The notes beneath the pieces were generated by a model that was not told the DNA's origin, did no database searches, and saw nothing but the letters and a program-made list of their open reading frames with translations. The translations under genes and the position numbers were made by a program. From Mesosutterella multiformis (GTDB lineage Bacteria; Pseudomonadota; Gammaproteobacteria; Burkholderiales; Burkholderiaceae_F), in assembly GCF_003402575.1 (NCBI RefSeq), contig NZ_BGZJ01000001.1:372001-436000 (forward strand): a stretch of 64,000 nt of DNA. The letters run 5' to 3'. Shown one piece after another: positions 9,847 to 18,229 of the stretch. The stretch's first letter is position 1; each line of letters opens with the position of its first letter.

Positions 9847-9874
9847 ATCGTACCGCTTTTATTTACGAATTCAA
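9847..9874 (-). promoter_or_regulatory. Predicted sigma-70 promoter of the phosphatase gene
   Basis: On the minus strand, TTGAAT (9869-9874) and TACGAT (9847-9852) are separated by 16 bases, about 58 bases upstream of the ATG. It suggests the phosphatase is transcribed separately from uvrB. Confidence 0.55.
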
Positions 9875-9921
9875 GAGTAGGAATGATACGGATTGTTGCA
9901 AACGCCGTTCTTTTCCGTGTT

Positions 9922-11952
9922 TCAGGCCTTTTCAGGCAGGTCCGGAACCGATGCGCCGAAGAGCCTTTTCTTAAGCGCATCAAGCTGATCACGGACTGCC
10001 GCAGCCTTCTCAAATTCGAGATCACGGGCATAGGCCGCCATCTGCTTCTCCAGCTGCTTCACGCGCTGAGACACCGCCTTTTCGTCCGAGAGATCCGTTG
10101 TATCCTCCTCCGCCTTCACTTCGGGCGCCCGGTAGACGCCGTCAATGATGTCGCGGACTTCCTTCTTGATGCCCTTCGGGACAATATGGTGCTCTTCATT
10201 AAACGCCATCTGCTTCGCGCGGCGGCGGTTCGTTTCCGTGATAGCGGCCTTCATGGAGTCCGTCATCTGATCCGCGTAGAGAATCGCCTTGCCTTCCAGA
10301 TTCCGGGCCGCGCGGCCGATCGTCTGCACGAGACTCCGCTCGCTTCGGAGGAAGCCCTCCTTATCCGCGTCCAGAATGGCGACGAGTGACACCTCAGGAA
10401 TATCGAGGCCCTCGCGAAGCAGATTGATGCCGACCAGAACGTCAAATACGCCCTGACGGAGATCCCGGATGATTTCGACACGCTCCACCGTATCGATTTC
10501 AGAGTGAAGGTATCGCACCTTCACTTTGTTCTCGGCGAGGAACTCCGTGAGGTCCTCGGCCATCTTCTTCGTGAGCGTCGTGATCAGGACACGCTCCCCC
10601 TTGGCGGTGCGCTCATAGATTTCAGAAAGCACATCATCCACCTGGGTCTTCGCGGGCCGCACTTCAACCTCCGGATCCAGAAGCCCAGTCGGACGCACCA
10701 CCTGCTCCACCACCTGAGCCGAGTGCTCGAGCTCCCACTGCGCGGGAGTGGCCGAGACAAAGATCGAACGGCGCATCTTATGCTCAAACTCATCAAACCG
10801 GAGCGGCCGGTTATCGAGTGCTGAGGGAAGGCGGAAGCCGTATTCAACGAGCGTCGTTTTCCGTGAGAGGTTCCCGCGGTACATGCCGCCGATCTGCCCC
10901 ATCGTCACATGGCTCTCGTCAAAAAACATGATGGAGTCCGCGGGGAAATAGTCGAGCAGGCACGCGGGCGGCTCCCCGGGCTTCAGCCCTGAGAGATGCC
11001 GCGTGTAGTTCTCAATGCCCTTGCAGAACCCCACTTCCTGCAGCATCTCGAGGTCAAAAAGCGTCCGCTGCTGAAGGCGCTGCGCCTCGACGACCTTTCC
11101 CTCCTTCTGGAAAAATTCGACGCGGTCCCGCAGTTCCTCCTTGATGGACTCAATCGCCCGCATCACGTCATCCTTCGGCGTCACGTAGTTCGAAGCCGGG
11201 TAGACCACGAAGCGCGGCACCTTCTGAATCACGTGCCCGGTGAGCGGATCGAAGAGACTCACCTCATCCACTTCGTCATCAAAGAGCTCAATCCGGACCG
11301 CTGTTTCCGAGTGTTCCGAGGGGAAGATATCGATCGTGTCGCCCCGGACGCGGAACGTGCCGCGGCGGAACTCCATATCGCTTCGCTTGTACTGCATGCC
11401 AACCAGCTGCCGCACGAAGTCCTCACGGGTCTTTGTGTCACCGCGCCGGATGATGAGACGCATCTTCGTGTAGCTCTCCGGCTCCCCGATGCCGTAGATC
11501 GCGGACACCGTCGCCACGATGATCACGTCACGCCGCTCAAGGATCGATTTCGACGCGGATAGCCGCATCTGCTCAATGTGGTCATTGATCGCGGAGTCTT
11601 TCTCTATATAGAGATCCCGCGACGGCACGTACGCCTCCGGCTGGTAGTAGTCGTAGTACGACACGAAGTACTCCACCGCGTTTTCCGGGAAGAAATCCCG
11701 GAATTCGGAGTAGAGCTGCGCCGCGAGCGTTTTATTCGGCGCCATCACGAGCGTCGGCACCCCGGTGCGCGCAATGATGTTCGCCATCGTGAAGGTCTTT
11801 CCGGACCCCGTGACACCAAGAAGCGTCTGCCCCATCAGTCCGTCATCGAGCCCCTCACAGAGTTTTCTGATTGCCTCAGGCTGATCGCCGCTCGGCTCAT
11901 AAGGCGCATGAAGAATGAAAGGGGAATGGGGAAATGAAATGACTTTATCCAC
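9922..11952 (-). CDS. uvrB: Excinuclease ABC subunit B
   Basis: Damage-verifying helicase-like subunit of nucleotide excision repair. The Walker A motif GVTGSGKT is at residues 46-53, the beta-hairpin region [12 protein letters not shown] follows near residue 100, and DESHVTMGQ is the Walker B box. The C-terminal UVR motif that contacts UvrC is present at about residues 625-660. At 676 residues it has full family length. Confidence 0.97.
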   Translation of the reverse strand: MDKVISFPHSPFILHAPYEPSGDQPEAIRKLCEGLDDGLMGQTLLGVTGSGKTFTMANIIARTGVPTLVMAPNKTLAAQLYSEFRDFFPENAVEYFVSYYDYYQPEAYVPSRDLYIEKDSAINDHIEQMRLSASKSILERRDVIIVATVSAIYGIGEPESYTKMRLIIRRGDTKTREDFVRQLVGMQYKRSDMEFRRGTFRVRGDTIDIFPSEHSETAVRIELFDDEVDEVSLFDPLTGHVIQKVPRFVVYPASNYVTPKDDVMRAIESIKEELRDRVEFFQKEGKVVEAQRLQQRTLFDLEMLQEVGFCKGIENYTRHLSGLKPGEPPACLLDYFPADSIMFFDESHVTMGQIGGMYRGNLSRKTTLVEYGFRLPSALDNRPLRFDEFEHKMRRSIFVSATPAQWELEHSAQVVEQVVRPTGLLDPEVEVRPAKTQVDDVLSEIYERTAKGERVLITTLTKKMAEDLTEFLAENKVKVRYLHSEIDTVERVEIIRDLRQGVFDVLVGINLLREGLDIPEVSLVAILDADKEGFLRSERSLVQTIGRAARNLEGKAILYADQMTDSMKAAITETNRRRAKQMAFNEEHHIVPKGIKKEVRDIIDGVYRAPEVKAEEDTTDLSDEKAVSQRVKQLEKQMAAYARDLEFEKAAAVRDQLDALKKRLFGASVPDLPEKA

Positions 11953-12171
11953 GGAACCTCACTTTTTTAACGCATTTGTTTGGCATTACCCGGCGTGCCA
12001 TAAGGAGAAAATCGTAGCACCTGACGCTCTTTTGGGAACGGCCGGGGCATACACTCTGTATATACTTTTATTCACGGCTTTTTTCCATAACCCACTCCGA
12101 AGCACTCCTTCCCGACTGCTTGTGACGCCGGGACGCCGATGCTTCTCTTTTATTGCTGGAATCACATCAAT

Positions 12172-13380
12172 ATGACAGATAAGCTCTTTGCAGAAGTTGC
12201 TGGTGCCCCTGAAGACCCCATTCTGGGTGTCGGTCAGCAGTACAAAGCCGATCCCCGCGCCGAAAAGGTGAATCTGAGCGTCGGTGTCTATCAGACAGAA
12301 GAAGGCAAGATCCCGGTTCTTCGCGCTGTGCGTGAAGCCGAAACCCGCCTCTACAACGCCGCTGCCCCTCACGGCTACGGTCAGATTTCCGGCAATCCGG
12401 CTCTCGGCGCTTTTGTCCAGGAACTGCTGTTCGGCAAGGACTCTGAAGTCGTCCGCTCCCGCCGCGCCTGCACGGTGCAGTCACTCGGCGGCACCGGCGC
12501 TATCAAGCTCGCCGCTGACCTCCTCCACTTTGTTGTCGGCAAGACCAAGGCCGCGACCTCCGTTCCGACCTGGGGCAACCATAACGCCATCTTCAAGCAG
12601 GCTGGTTTCGACGTTTCCCACTATCAGTACTACAACAAGGCTGACGGCACGATCGCCTTTGAGCAGCTGCTCGCTGACCTCCGCGCGAAGGAAGCCGGCA
12701 CTGTCGTCATTCTGCACGCCTGCTGCCACAACCCGACCGGCCTCGACTTCACGGCTGACCAGTGGAAGGAAGTCCTCCAGATCGTGATCGACCGCGGCCT
12801 CGTTCCGCTCCTCGATATCGCCTACCAGGGCTTTGACCGCGGTCTCGAGGAAGACGCTTTCTCGATCCGGCTCTTTGCTGAATCCGGCATCAGCTTCCTC
12901 GTTTCCTCCTCCTTCTCCAAGTCCTTCAGCCTGTACGGCGAGCGTGTCGGCGGCCTGACGGTTGTCTGCCAGAACGCTGATGAAGCGGCCCGCGTGCTCT
13001 CTCAAGTGAAGCAGATGGCCCGCGCCAACTACTCCAACCCGCCGAACTACGGCGCCTCCCTCGTCGCCACCGTTGCCGGCGACCCGGTGCTCCGTGCTCA
13101 GTGGGAAGAGGAACTCGGCGAAATGCGCGCCCGTATCCGCTCGATGCGTGTTGCCCTGAAGAACGCGATGGACGCCGAAGGCTCCCCGCGCGACTTCAGC
13201 TTCGTGACGGCTCAGGACGGCATGTTCTCCTTCACGGGCTTCACCCCGGAACAGGTTGAGCGCCTGAAGAAGGAATACGGCATCTACGCTGTGGCGAACG
13301 GCCGTATCTGCATTGCCGGCCTCAATAACCACAACGTGCAGTACGTGGCGAAGGCCTTCACGGCGGTTCAGAAGAACTGA
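12172..13380 (+). CDS. Aspartate/aromatic amino acid aminotransferase, class I
   Basis: PLP enzyme of subgroup I-alpha that aligns along its length with E. coli AspC/TyrB; such enzymes interconvert aspartate or aromatic amino acids with their 2-oxo acids. The PLP lysine lies in SSFSKSFSLYGERVG, and HACCHNPTG and RANYSNPP are family signatures. The start is taken at the ATG at 12172, where homology begins, not the in-frame ATG at 12139. Whether it prefers aspartate or tyrosine cannot be read from the sequence. Confidence 0.93.
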   Translation: MTDKLFAEVAGAPEDPILGVGQQYKADPRAEKVNLSVGVYQTEEGKIPVLRAVREAETRLYNAAAPHGYGQISGNPALGAFVQELLFGKDSEVVRSRRACTVQSLGGTGAIKLAADLLHFVVGKTKAATSVPTWGNHNAIFKQAGFDVSHYQYYNKADGTIAFEQLLADLRAKEAGTVVILHACCHNPTGLDFTADQWKEVLQIVIDRGLVPLLDIAYQGFDRGLEEDAFSIRLFAESGISFLVSSSFSKSFSLYGERVGGLTVVCQNADEAARVLSQVKQMARANYSNPPNYGASLVATVAGDPVLRAQWEEELGEMRARIRSMRVALKNAMDAEGSPRDFSFVTAQDGMFSFTGFTPEQVERLKKEYGIYAVANGRICIAGLNNHNVQYVAKAFTAVQKN

Positions 13381-13430
13381 TTGCGGCATACCGTAAATAC
13401 GTCAGAAAAGATTCCTTCAAAATTTTTTTC

Positions 13431-13459
13431 TTGACATTACGAGGATAAATCTGTAAAGT
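13431..13459 (+). promoter_or_regulatory. Strong promoter of tRNA-Asn
   Basis: Consensus -35 TTGACA (13431-13436), a 17-base spacer and -10 TAAAGT (13454-13459), 15 bases before the mature tRNA. Confidence 0.85.
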
Positions 13460-13473
13460 TAATTCTCGTTGAT

Positions 13474-13549
13474 TCCCCGATAGCTCAGTCGGTAGAGCAA
13501 CGGACTGTTAATCCGTGGGTCGTTGGTTCGAGCCCAACTCGGGGAGCCA
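13474..13549 (+). tRNA. tRNA-Asn(GTT)
   Basis: 76-base cloverleaf with 7-bp acceptor stem (TCCCCGA/TCGGGGA), encoded CCA end and anticodon GTT in the loop TGTTAAT. It closely resembles E. coli tRNA-Asn. Confidence 0.97.
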
Positions 13550-13556
13550 GAATTCC

Positions 13557-13589
13557 AAAAGCCAGAAAGCGAAAGCTTTCTGGCTTTTT
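13557..13589 (+). terminator. Intrinsic terminator after tRNA-Asn
   Basis: 14-base inverted repeat with a GAAA tetraloop ending in a T-tract (13585-13589). Confidence 0.9.
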
Positions 13590-13626
13590 CTGTTTCAGCT
13601 CCGAAAACCGGGGCTTTCCGGAAACG

Positions 13627-13652
13627 AAAAGGGCGCATCGCTGCGCCCTTTT
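13627..13652 (-). terminator. Intrinsic terminator after the ornithine decarboxylase gene
   Basis: 11-base inverted repeat (13627-13637 and 13642-13652) with a 4-base loop and A/T flanks on both sides, so it may work in both directions. Confidence 0.85.
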
Positions 13653-13674
13653 CTGTTATTAAATCAATAAGTCA

Positions 13675-15891
13675 CTAATCCGGAATGCCGCGTCCGAATC
13701 CCATCCGAAGACCCAGTTCGCGTGCCCGCTCGCGGGTGAGTACATAGCCATAAATCCTGCGGCGTCCATCCGGATCCTTTTCGATATAGACGCCCTGGAG
13801 CTCAGGCGTAAATCCTGGAAGCCGGTTCACCCCCTCTTCAAGCGCGAGGAAGTAGTCGAGCACCACCCCCTCCCAGACTTCACCCGGAACGCAGGTGATG
13901 ACGCCGGGGGGATACGGGAGCGCCCCTTCGAGCGCAATCCGGCCCCGGGCTTCAGAAAGCGGAATCAGTTCACAGTTCCCGCGCACCAGCTCGTAATTCG
14001 CCGCCTGGGGAAGCATCGCGCGGTGCGGCAGCTCATCCTTTCTGAACATCGCTTTCTGGATCGACTTCAGGTCGTACTCGCGGTAGTAGTCGTGAAGCTC
14101 CTGGCAGAGATCCCGGATCGTGTAGTCGCGGTACCGCTCAGCGTGATTCCGGTACAGAACCGGGAGCACTTCGGAGAGCGGCGCGTTCGCGTCCAGGAGC
14201 CGCTCGAAATGCGCGATCCGGTTCACGAGGTTCTCCATCTTCGCGAGATCTTCCGCCGGGGTCATGAGGAAGAGGATCGAATTCAGGTCCGCCTTCTCCG
14301 GCACGATGCCGTTCTCACGCAGGTACTCAGCGAGGATCCCGGCCGGCACGCCGAACGGCTCATACTCCCCGCGCTCGATATTGATGCCGGGGGTCGTGAG
14401 GAGGAACTTGCACGGATCCACGAAGTACTGATCGGGGCCGTAATCCTCAAAGCCGTGCCACTTCGCGCCCGGCTCATACTTGAAGAACCGGAGATCCCTT
14501 GCGATCTGCTCAGTCGGATAGCTGTCCCAGGGCTTCCCGTCCACCTCGGGAGGAATAAACGGGCGGATATAGCGGCAGGTCTTCAGGAGATACTTTCTCG
14601 CCTCGATCCCGACCTTCACGCAGTCATCCCAGAGCAGACGCCCGGACGCGCCGGCATGCATCTGAGCGTTGACGTCAAGCGCCGAGAAAAGCGGATAGAA
14701 AGGGCTGGTCGACGCGTGCATCATGAAGGCTGAATTAAGCCGCTTATGCGACACGTAGCGCTTCTGCCCCTTGATGTGGCTGTCCTTCTTATGGATCTGT
14801 GAGGTCTGAGAAAAGCCGGCGAGCTGCTTATGCACGGACTGCGTGACAAAGATCCCCGGATCCTCGGGCCCGAGTTCAAGCAGGAGCGGCGAGCAGTCCT
14901 TCATCATCGGAATGAACTGTTCGTACCCCACCCACGCGGAGTCAAAGAGGATGTAGTCGCAGAGGTGCCCGATCCGATCAACGATCTGACGCGCGTTCCC
15001 GATCGTGCCGTCATAGGTCCCGAGCTGGATCACTGCGAGGCGGAAGGGGCGCTTCGCTTTGGCGCGCTCCGGATCCGCTTCCGCCGCGATTCTTCGGATG
15101 TAATCCTCATCGAAGCAGTGGTTATCGATCCCGCCGATGAATCCATAGGCGTTCCGCGCGGTTTCGAGATACACCGCCGTGGCACCCGCCTGAATCAGGG
15201 CGCCGTGCTGCACGGACTTGTGGTTATTGCTGTCGTAGAGCACCAGATCGCCCGGCGCTAGAAGCGCGGTGAGCACCACCTGGTTTGAGGCGGACGTCCC
15301 GCCAAGCACAAAGTACGTGTTATCGGCGTTAAACACCTTCGCGGCGTTCCTCTGGGCTTCGTACGGATAGCCCTCGTGAATCAGGAGATCTCCCATCGAC
15401 ACGTCCGCGTTGCAGAGGTCCGAGCGGAAGATGTTTTCACCGAAGAAGTTATAAAACTCCCGCCCCACGGGATGACGGCGGAAAAACGCGCCGCCCTGAT
15501 GACCCGGGCAGTCAAATTGGCTCTTCCCCTCCTCCACATACTTCTCAAGCGCGCCGAAGAACGGCGGGAGAAGCGAGTCCTCGTAGCGCTGCGCCGCGGC
15601 GTCGATCTGACGGCCGTTATAGGCGAGATTCGTGGGATTGTTATCAATCACCTGGGAAACCTGCCCGATCAGATCCGGGGGAAAGGTCCCTGTACCGTCC
15701 TTCACGAGGACAATCGGGATCTCGAAGGCGTGAGCCTTGACGCGGGAGAGCAGACCGCGGTCCGCCTCGGTCGCCGTCATGACGATGACGGAAGATTCCG
15801 TCAGGTCAGAGGAACGGATATCGACAACGGTTCTTTCCGCCTGGAAGGCTTTGCGCGCTTCAGGCGTAGCTGCGATGGAAAGTTTTTTCAA
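13675..15891 (-). CDS. speF: Ornithine decarboxylase, inducible type (TTG start proposed)
   Basis: Decarboxylates ornithine to putrescine, giving polyamine and consuming acid. It aligns closely with E. coli SpeF along its length: wing domain at the N-terminus, PLP core with TQSVHKQLAGFSQ (PLP lysine), and the C-terminal domain with LPYPPGV. An in-frame ATG at 16026 would add 45 residues. I prefer TTG at 15891: it follows GAGGG, starts the protein at KKLSIAAT (E. coli KKLKIAVS), and the extra 45 codons are rich in codons rare elsewhere here. No transporter gene such as potE is adjacent. Confidence 0.9.
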   Translation of the reverse strand: MKKLSIAATPEARKAFQAERTVVDIRSSDLTESSVIVMTATEADRGLLSRVKAHAFEIPIVLVKDGTGTFPPDLIGQVSQVIDNNPTNLAYNGRQIDAAAQRYEDSLLPPFFGALEKYVEEGKSQFDCPGHQGGAFFRRHPVGREFYNFFGENIFRSDLCNADVSMGDLLIHEGYPYEAQRNAAKVFNADNTYFVLGGTSASNQVVLTALLAPGDLVLYDSNNHKSVQHGALIQAGATAVYLETARNAYGFIGGIDNHCFDEDYIRRIAAEADPERAKAKRPFRLAVIQLGTYDGTIGNARQIVDRIGHLCDYILFDSAWVGYEQFIPMMKDCSPLLLELGPEDPGIFVTQSVHKQLAGFSQTSQIHKKDSHIKGQKRYVSHKRLNSAFMMHASTSPFYPLFSALDVNAQMHAGASGRLLWDDCVKVGIEARKYLLKTCRYIRPFIPPEVDGKPWDSYPTEQIARDLRFFKYEPGAKWHGFEDYGPDQYFVDPCKFLLTTPGINIERGEYEPFGVPAGILAEYLRENGIVPEKADLNSILFLMTPAEDLAKMENLVNRIAHFERLLDANAPLSEVLPVLYRNHAERYRDYTIRDLCQELHDYYREYDLKSIQKAMFRKDELPHRAMLPQAANYELVRGNCELIPLSEARGRIALEGALPYPPGVITCVPGEVWEGVVLDYFLALEEGVNRLPGFTPELQGVYIEKDPDGRRRIYGYVLTRERARELGLRMGFGRGIPD

Positions 15892-16140
15892 TTTTCCCTC
15901 TTCAATCGATGGGAACACCCCGGATCCTTCGCTTTGCGACTCTGCAGCCAATGAGGAAGGGCGGATCTGCTCCGGAAGGAGTTGACGATCAGGTGGTTCC
16001 GCTCTGGGCGAAACCGGCGTTTTCATGATACCAACTGAGGGGGTAACGTCCGCAGAAATTCTTCAGTAATTCGTAAGCAATTGACGGGAAAAATTTCGGC
16101 GCAAGGCGGGGCGATACAGCGTAAAGCTTTGAAGAAATAA

Positions 16141-16172
16141 AAAATCCGCACTGCGTAAACAGTGCGGATTTT
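16141..16172 (-). terminator. Intrinsic terminator after tRNA-Ala
   Basis: 13-base perfect inverted repeat (16141-16153 and 16160-16172) followed on the minus strand by TTTTTTATTTC, directly downstream of the tRNA. Confidence 0.88.
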
Positions 16173-16179
16173 GTGAAAC

Positions 16180-16255
16180 TGGTGGAGAAGAGGAGGATCG
16201 AACTCCCGACCTCAGCGATGCGAACGCTGCGCTCTCCCAGCTGAGCTACTTCCCC
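16180..16255 (-). tRNA. tRNA-Ala(CGC)
   Basis: 76-base cloverleaf on the minus strand with acceptor stem GGGGAAG/CTTCTCC, encoded CCA and anticodon CGC (loop TTCGCAT), which reads GCG codons. Confidence 0.95.
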
Positions 16256-16337
16256 GTGAGATTCAGTATTTTACAGAAATTGCCGGAAAATGCAAACCTG
16301 TCATCAGCGAACGGCCGCATTCCCGTGTTTCCGCAAA

Positions 16338-16739
16338 TTACTTCTTCCAGGTTCCGTTGCGGACGATCACGCGATAGCCATCGGGATCCTCAAAAGCGGC
16401 TGAGTCACCGTCAGCGTACAGCTGCGGATTCGTCACCTGCTGGAAGCCGGCATCGAAAAGCTGCCCGAGCGTCTTCTTCCAGACTTCGTGCTCCGGAATG
16501 GAAAGCACAATAAAGTGATTGGGAGTCGGAGCGCGCGGCACTTCATCCTCGCCCCGCTTCTGCGAAAACTCGAACTGGTAGGGCCAGTCCTTGTGCCCGC
16601 AGATCACGCCGTCCCAGCCAACCTGGGCCTCATAGCGGTCGAGAACCTCGAACCCGAGCCCATTGCAATAGAAATTGATGAGCTTTTCGAGATTGTTCGT
16701 TGAGCGGGAAAGACGAATCTTCGGAACGACGGAATCCAT
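16338..16739 (-). CDS. VOC-family (glyoxalase/bleomycin-resistance fold) protein
   Basis: A 133-residue protein with the vicinal-oxygen-chelate fold signature: an N-terminal beta strand PKIRLSRSTNNLEKLINFY and a C-terminal strand FEDPDGYRVIV. Families with this fold include glyoxalase I and dioxygenases, and the substrate here is unknown. The ATG at 16739 is chosen because GTGGAGG lies 7 bases upstream; an earlier ATG at 16778 lacks a ribosome site. Confidence 0.8.
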   Translation of the reverse strand: MDSVVPKIRLSRSTNNLEKLINFYCNGLGFEVLDRYEAQVGWDGVICGHKDWPYQFEFSQKRGEDEVPRAPTPNHFIVLSIPEHEVWKKTLGQLFDAGFQQVTNPQLYADGDSAAFEDPDGYRVIVRNGTWKK

Positions 16740-16862
16740 GTAACGCCTCCACTGAAGGAAAACACATATAGTTAACATTATGGACAGGAGAGGCCCTCAA
16801 GGCAAAGATTTATCACCGCTCCAAAGCCCGGATTCCGGCCCAAACGCTCTATATGGCTGAAT

Positions 16863-17297
16863 ATGAAACAGATAGATTTCCACTTCAATGTCGGCAACCG
16901 ACTCTTCTACGCCTGCCGTTTCGTGAATAAGGTCTGGGGAATGGGACTGTCAGTCGCTGTATGGAGTTCAGACCGGATGCGGCTCGATGACTTCAACCGC
17001 CGTCTCTGGGCGTTTGAGGACATGTCCTTTATTCCGCACGCCTTCGCAGGGGGGCTCGACGCGGAGTCGGCCCGCGTGATTCTTTCCCCTGATCCGACGG
17101 CTCTTCCGGATTCCGATGTGCTGCTGCTTCTCGATGAGGGAACGCCGCCTGACTACGAGAATCTCTTCCAGCGGTTTGACCGTGTGGTGGATATCGTCTC
17201 CTCCATCCCGGAAGAAACCGAAGCGGCCCGCAACCGCTATAGAATCTATCTTCATCACAAGTATCCTCTGAAGGCTTACGACCAGGGAAGGCGCTGA
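16863..17297 (+). CDS. holC: DNA polymerase III chi subunit
   Basis: A 144-residue clamp-loader accessory protein that links polymerase III to single-strand-binding protein. The family pattern IDFHFNVGNRLFYACRFVNK and the central LWAFEDMSFIPHAF are visible. It lies upstream of valS as in most proteobacteria, though an extra gene is inserted between them here and pepA is not adjacent. Confidence 0.92.
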   Translation: MKQIDFHFNVGNRLFYACRFVNKVWGMGLSVAVWSSDRMRLDDFNRRLWAFEDMSFIPHAFAGGLDAESARVILSPDPTALPDSDVLLLLDEGTPPDYENLFQRFDRVVDIVSSIPEETEAARNRYRIYLHHKYPLKAYDQGRR

Positions 17298-17302
17298 ACA
17301 CC

Positions 17303-18043
17303 ATGACGGTTCAAAATTCAAACCCCATCCACACTCCGGTTCTCGCCCATCCTCTGCCCCTCAACTGGGGAAAGCTCAGCAGTCTTTCCGCTCCGATTGA
17401 TCTGGCCGGAATCTCCGAGCTTTATCAGAGAATCGCTCCCGCCGCTGCCCCGCAGACAGAAACCCCGGCAGCAGCTCCCCGACAAGAAGGTGTCACCATG
17501 CAGAATAACGGCTCCCCGGCCCCGTCCTTCAATACTCCGAATTTCGGCAGGACAGAGCCTCAGAGTCCCGCTCCGAGCACCAGTTTCCCGCCCGGAGTAC
17601 CGGTTTTTTCGGGTGACGGCGGCTTTGATGAGCTGATGCGTGAGCCCCAGAAGCCGGCAGCTCCCGCGCATCCTGCGGCTCAGGCTCCCCGCGAGGAACC
17701 TGTGTTTTCGAACCCGCAGAGCGCACCGGCCGCTGAACCGTCCCCCTTCGGCGTGTCGTCCTTCAAGACCCCGTCCTATGTGCCGCCCCACCAGCCGGAC
17801 CCTGTTCCGGTTCAGCCGGCAGCGCCCCAGCGTGATCCGTCGCAGGAACTGGTCTCCTATCTGCAGCCGATTCTGGAACGCGCCATTTCGGACCGGCTCA
17901 GCACCGTGATCGACGCCGCGGCCCGGTCTGCGGCCGATGCCGCGGCGGACCGGATCCGCGCTGAAGTGCTGTCGAAGATTGATCTCATCGTGCGCGACGC
18001 GGTCGAGCACGAAACCTCCCGTTTTCTGAGAATGAGAAGGTAA
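17303..18043 (+). CDS. Hypothetical Pro/Ala-rich protein between holC and valS
   Basis: I do not recognise this 246-residue protein. Residues 50-180 are low-complexity, rich in proline, alanine, serine and glutamine, and probably disordered. The last 65 residues (from RDPSQELVSYL) look helical, with heptad-like spacing and many Ala/Arg, and end in RFLRMRR. There is no signal peptide or membrane segment. It starts 5 bases after holC, so it is probably co-transcribed and may have a replication- or nucleoid-related role; that is inference from position only. GC-skewed codon use matches its neighbours, supporting a real gene. Confidence 0.75.
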   Translation: MTVQNSNPIHTPVLAHPLPLNWGKLSSLSAPIDLAGISELYQRIAPAAAPQTETPAAAPRQEGVTMQNNGSPAPSFNTPNFGRTEPQSPAPSTSFPPGVPVFSGDGGFDELMREPQKPAAPAHPAAQAPREEPVFSNPQSAPAAEPSPFGVSSFKTPSYVPPHQPDPVPVQPAAPQRDPSQELVSYLQPILERAISDRLSTVIDAAARSAADAAADRIRAEVLSKIDLIVRDAVEHETSRFLRMRR

Positions 18044-18064
18044 CAGCCGGCCTTCCGCCGGCTG
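18044..18064 (+). repeat. Inverted repeat downstream of the Pro/Ala-rich gene
   Basis: Perfect 8-base GC-rich stem (18044-18051 and 18057-18064) with a 5-base loop starting right after the stop codon and without a T-tract. It could end or protect the holC transcript; the following 165 bases before valS hold no other gene. Confidence 0.5.
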
Positions 18065-18229
18065 GATGACGGCCGGCTCCCCATCCTCACCCGGGAGCCC
18101 CGTCTCACACTATTCCGCCGATTCACTCCGGATCGGCCCCGAAACACCACAGTCCCTCTGTTATCTCTGCCTGAAACATGAGAAAATAGCGGGTTACTTT
18201 ATGTATTCGTATGTCAAGGCTCCTTTGAA

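Noticed and set aside
12050-12070. Possible LexA (SOS) box upstream of uvrB, TATATACAG-like on the minus strand
   Set aside because: Only one half-site matches; the CTGT half is missing.
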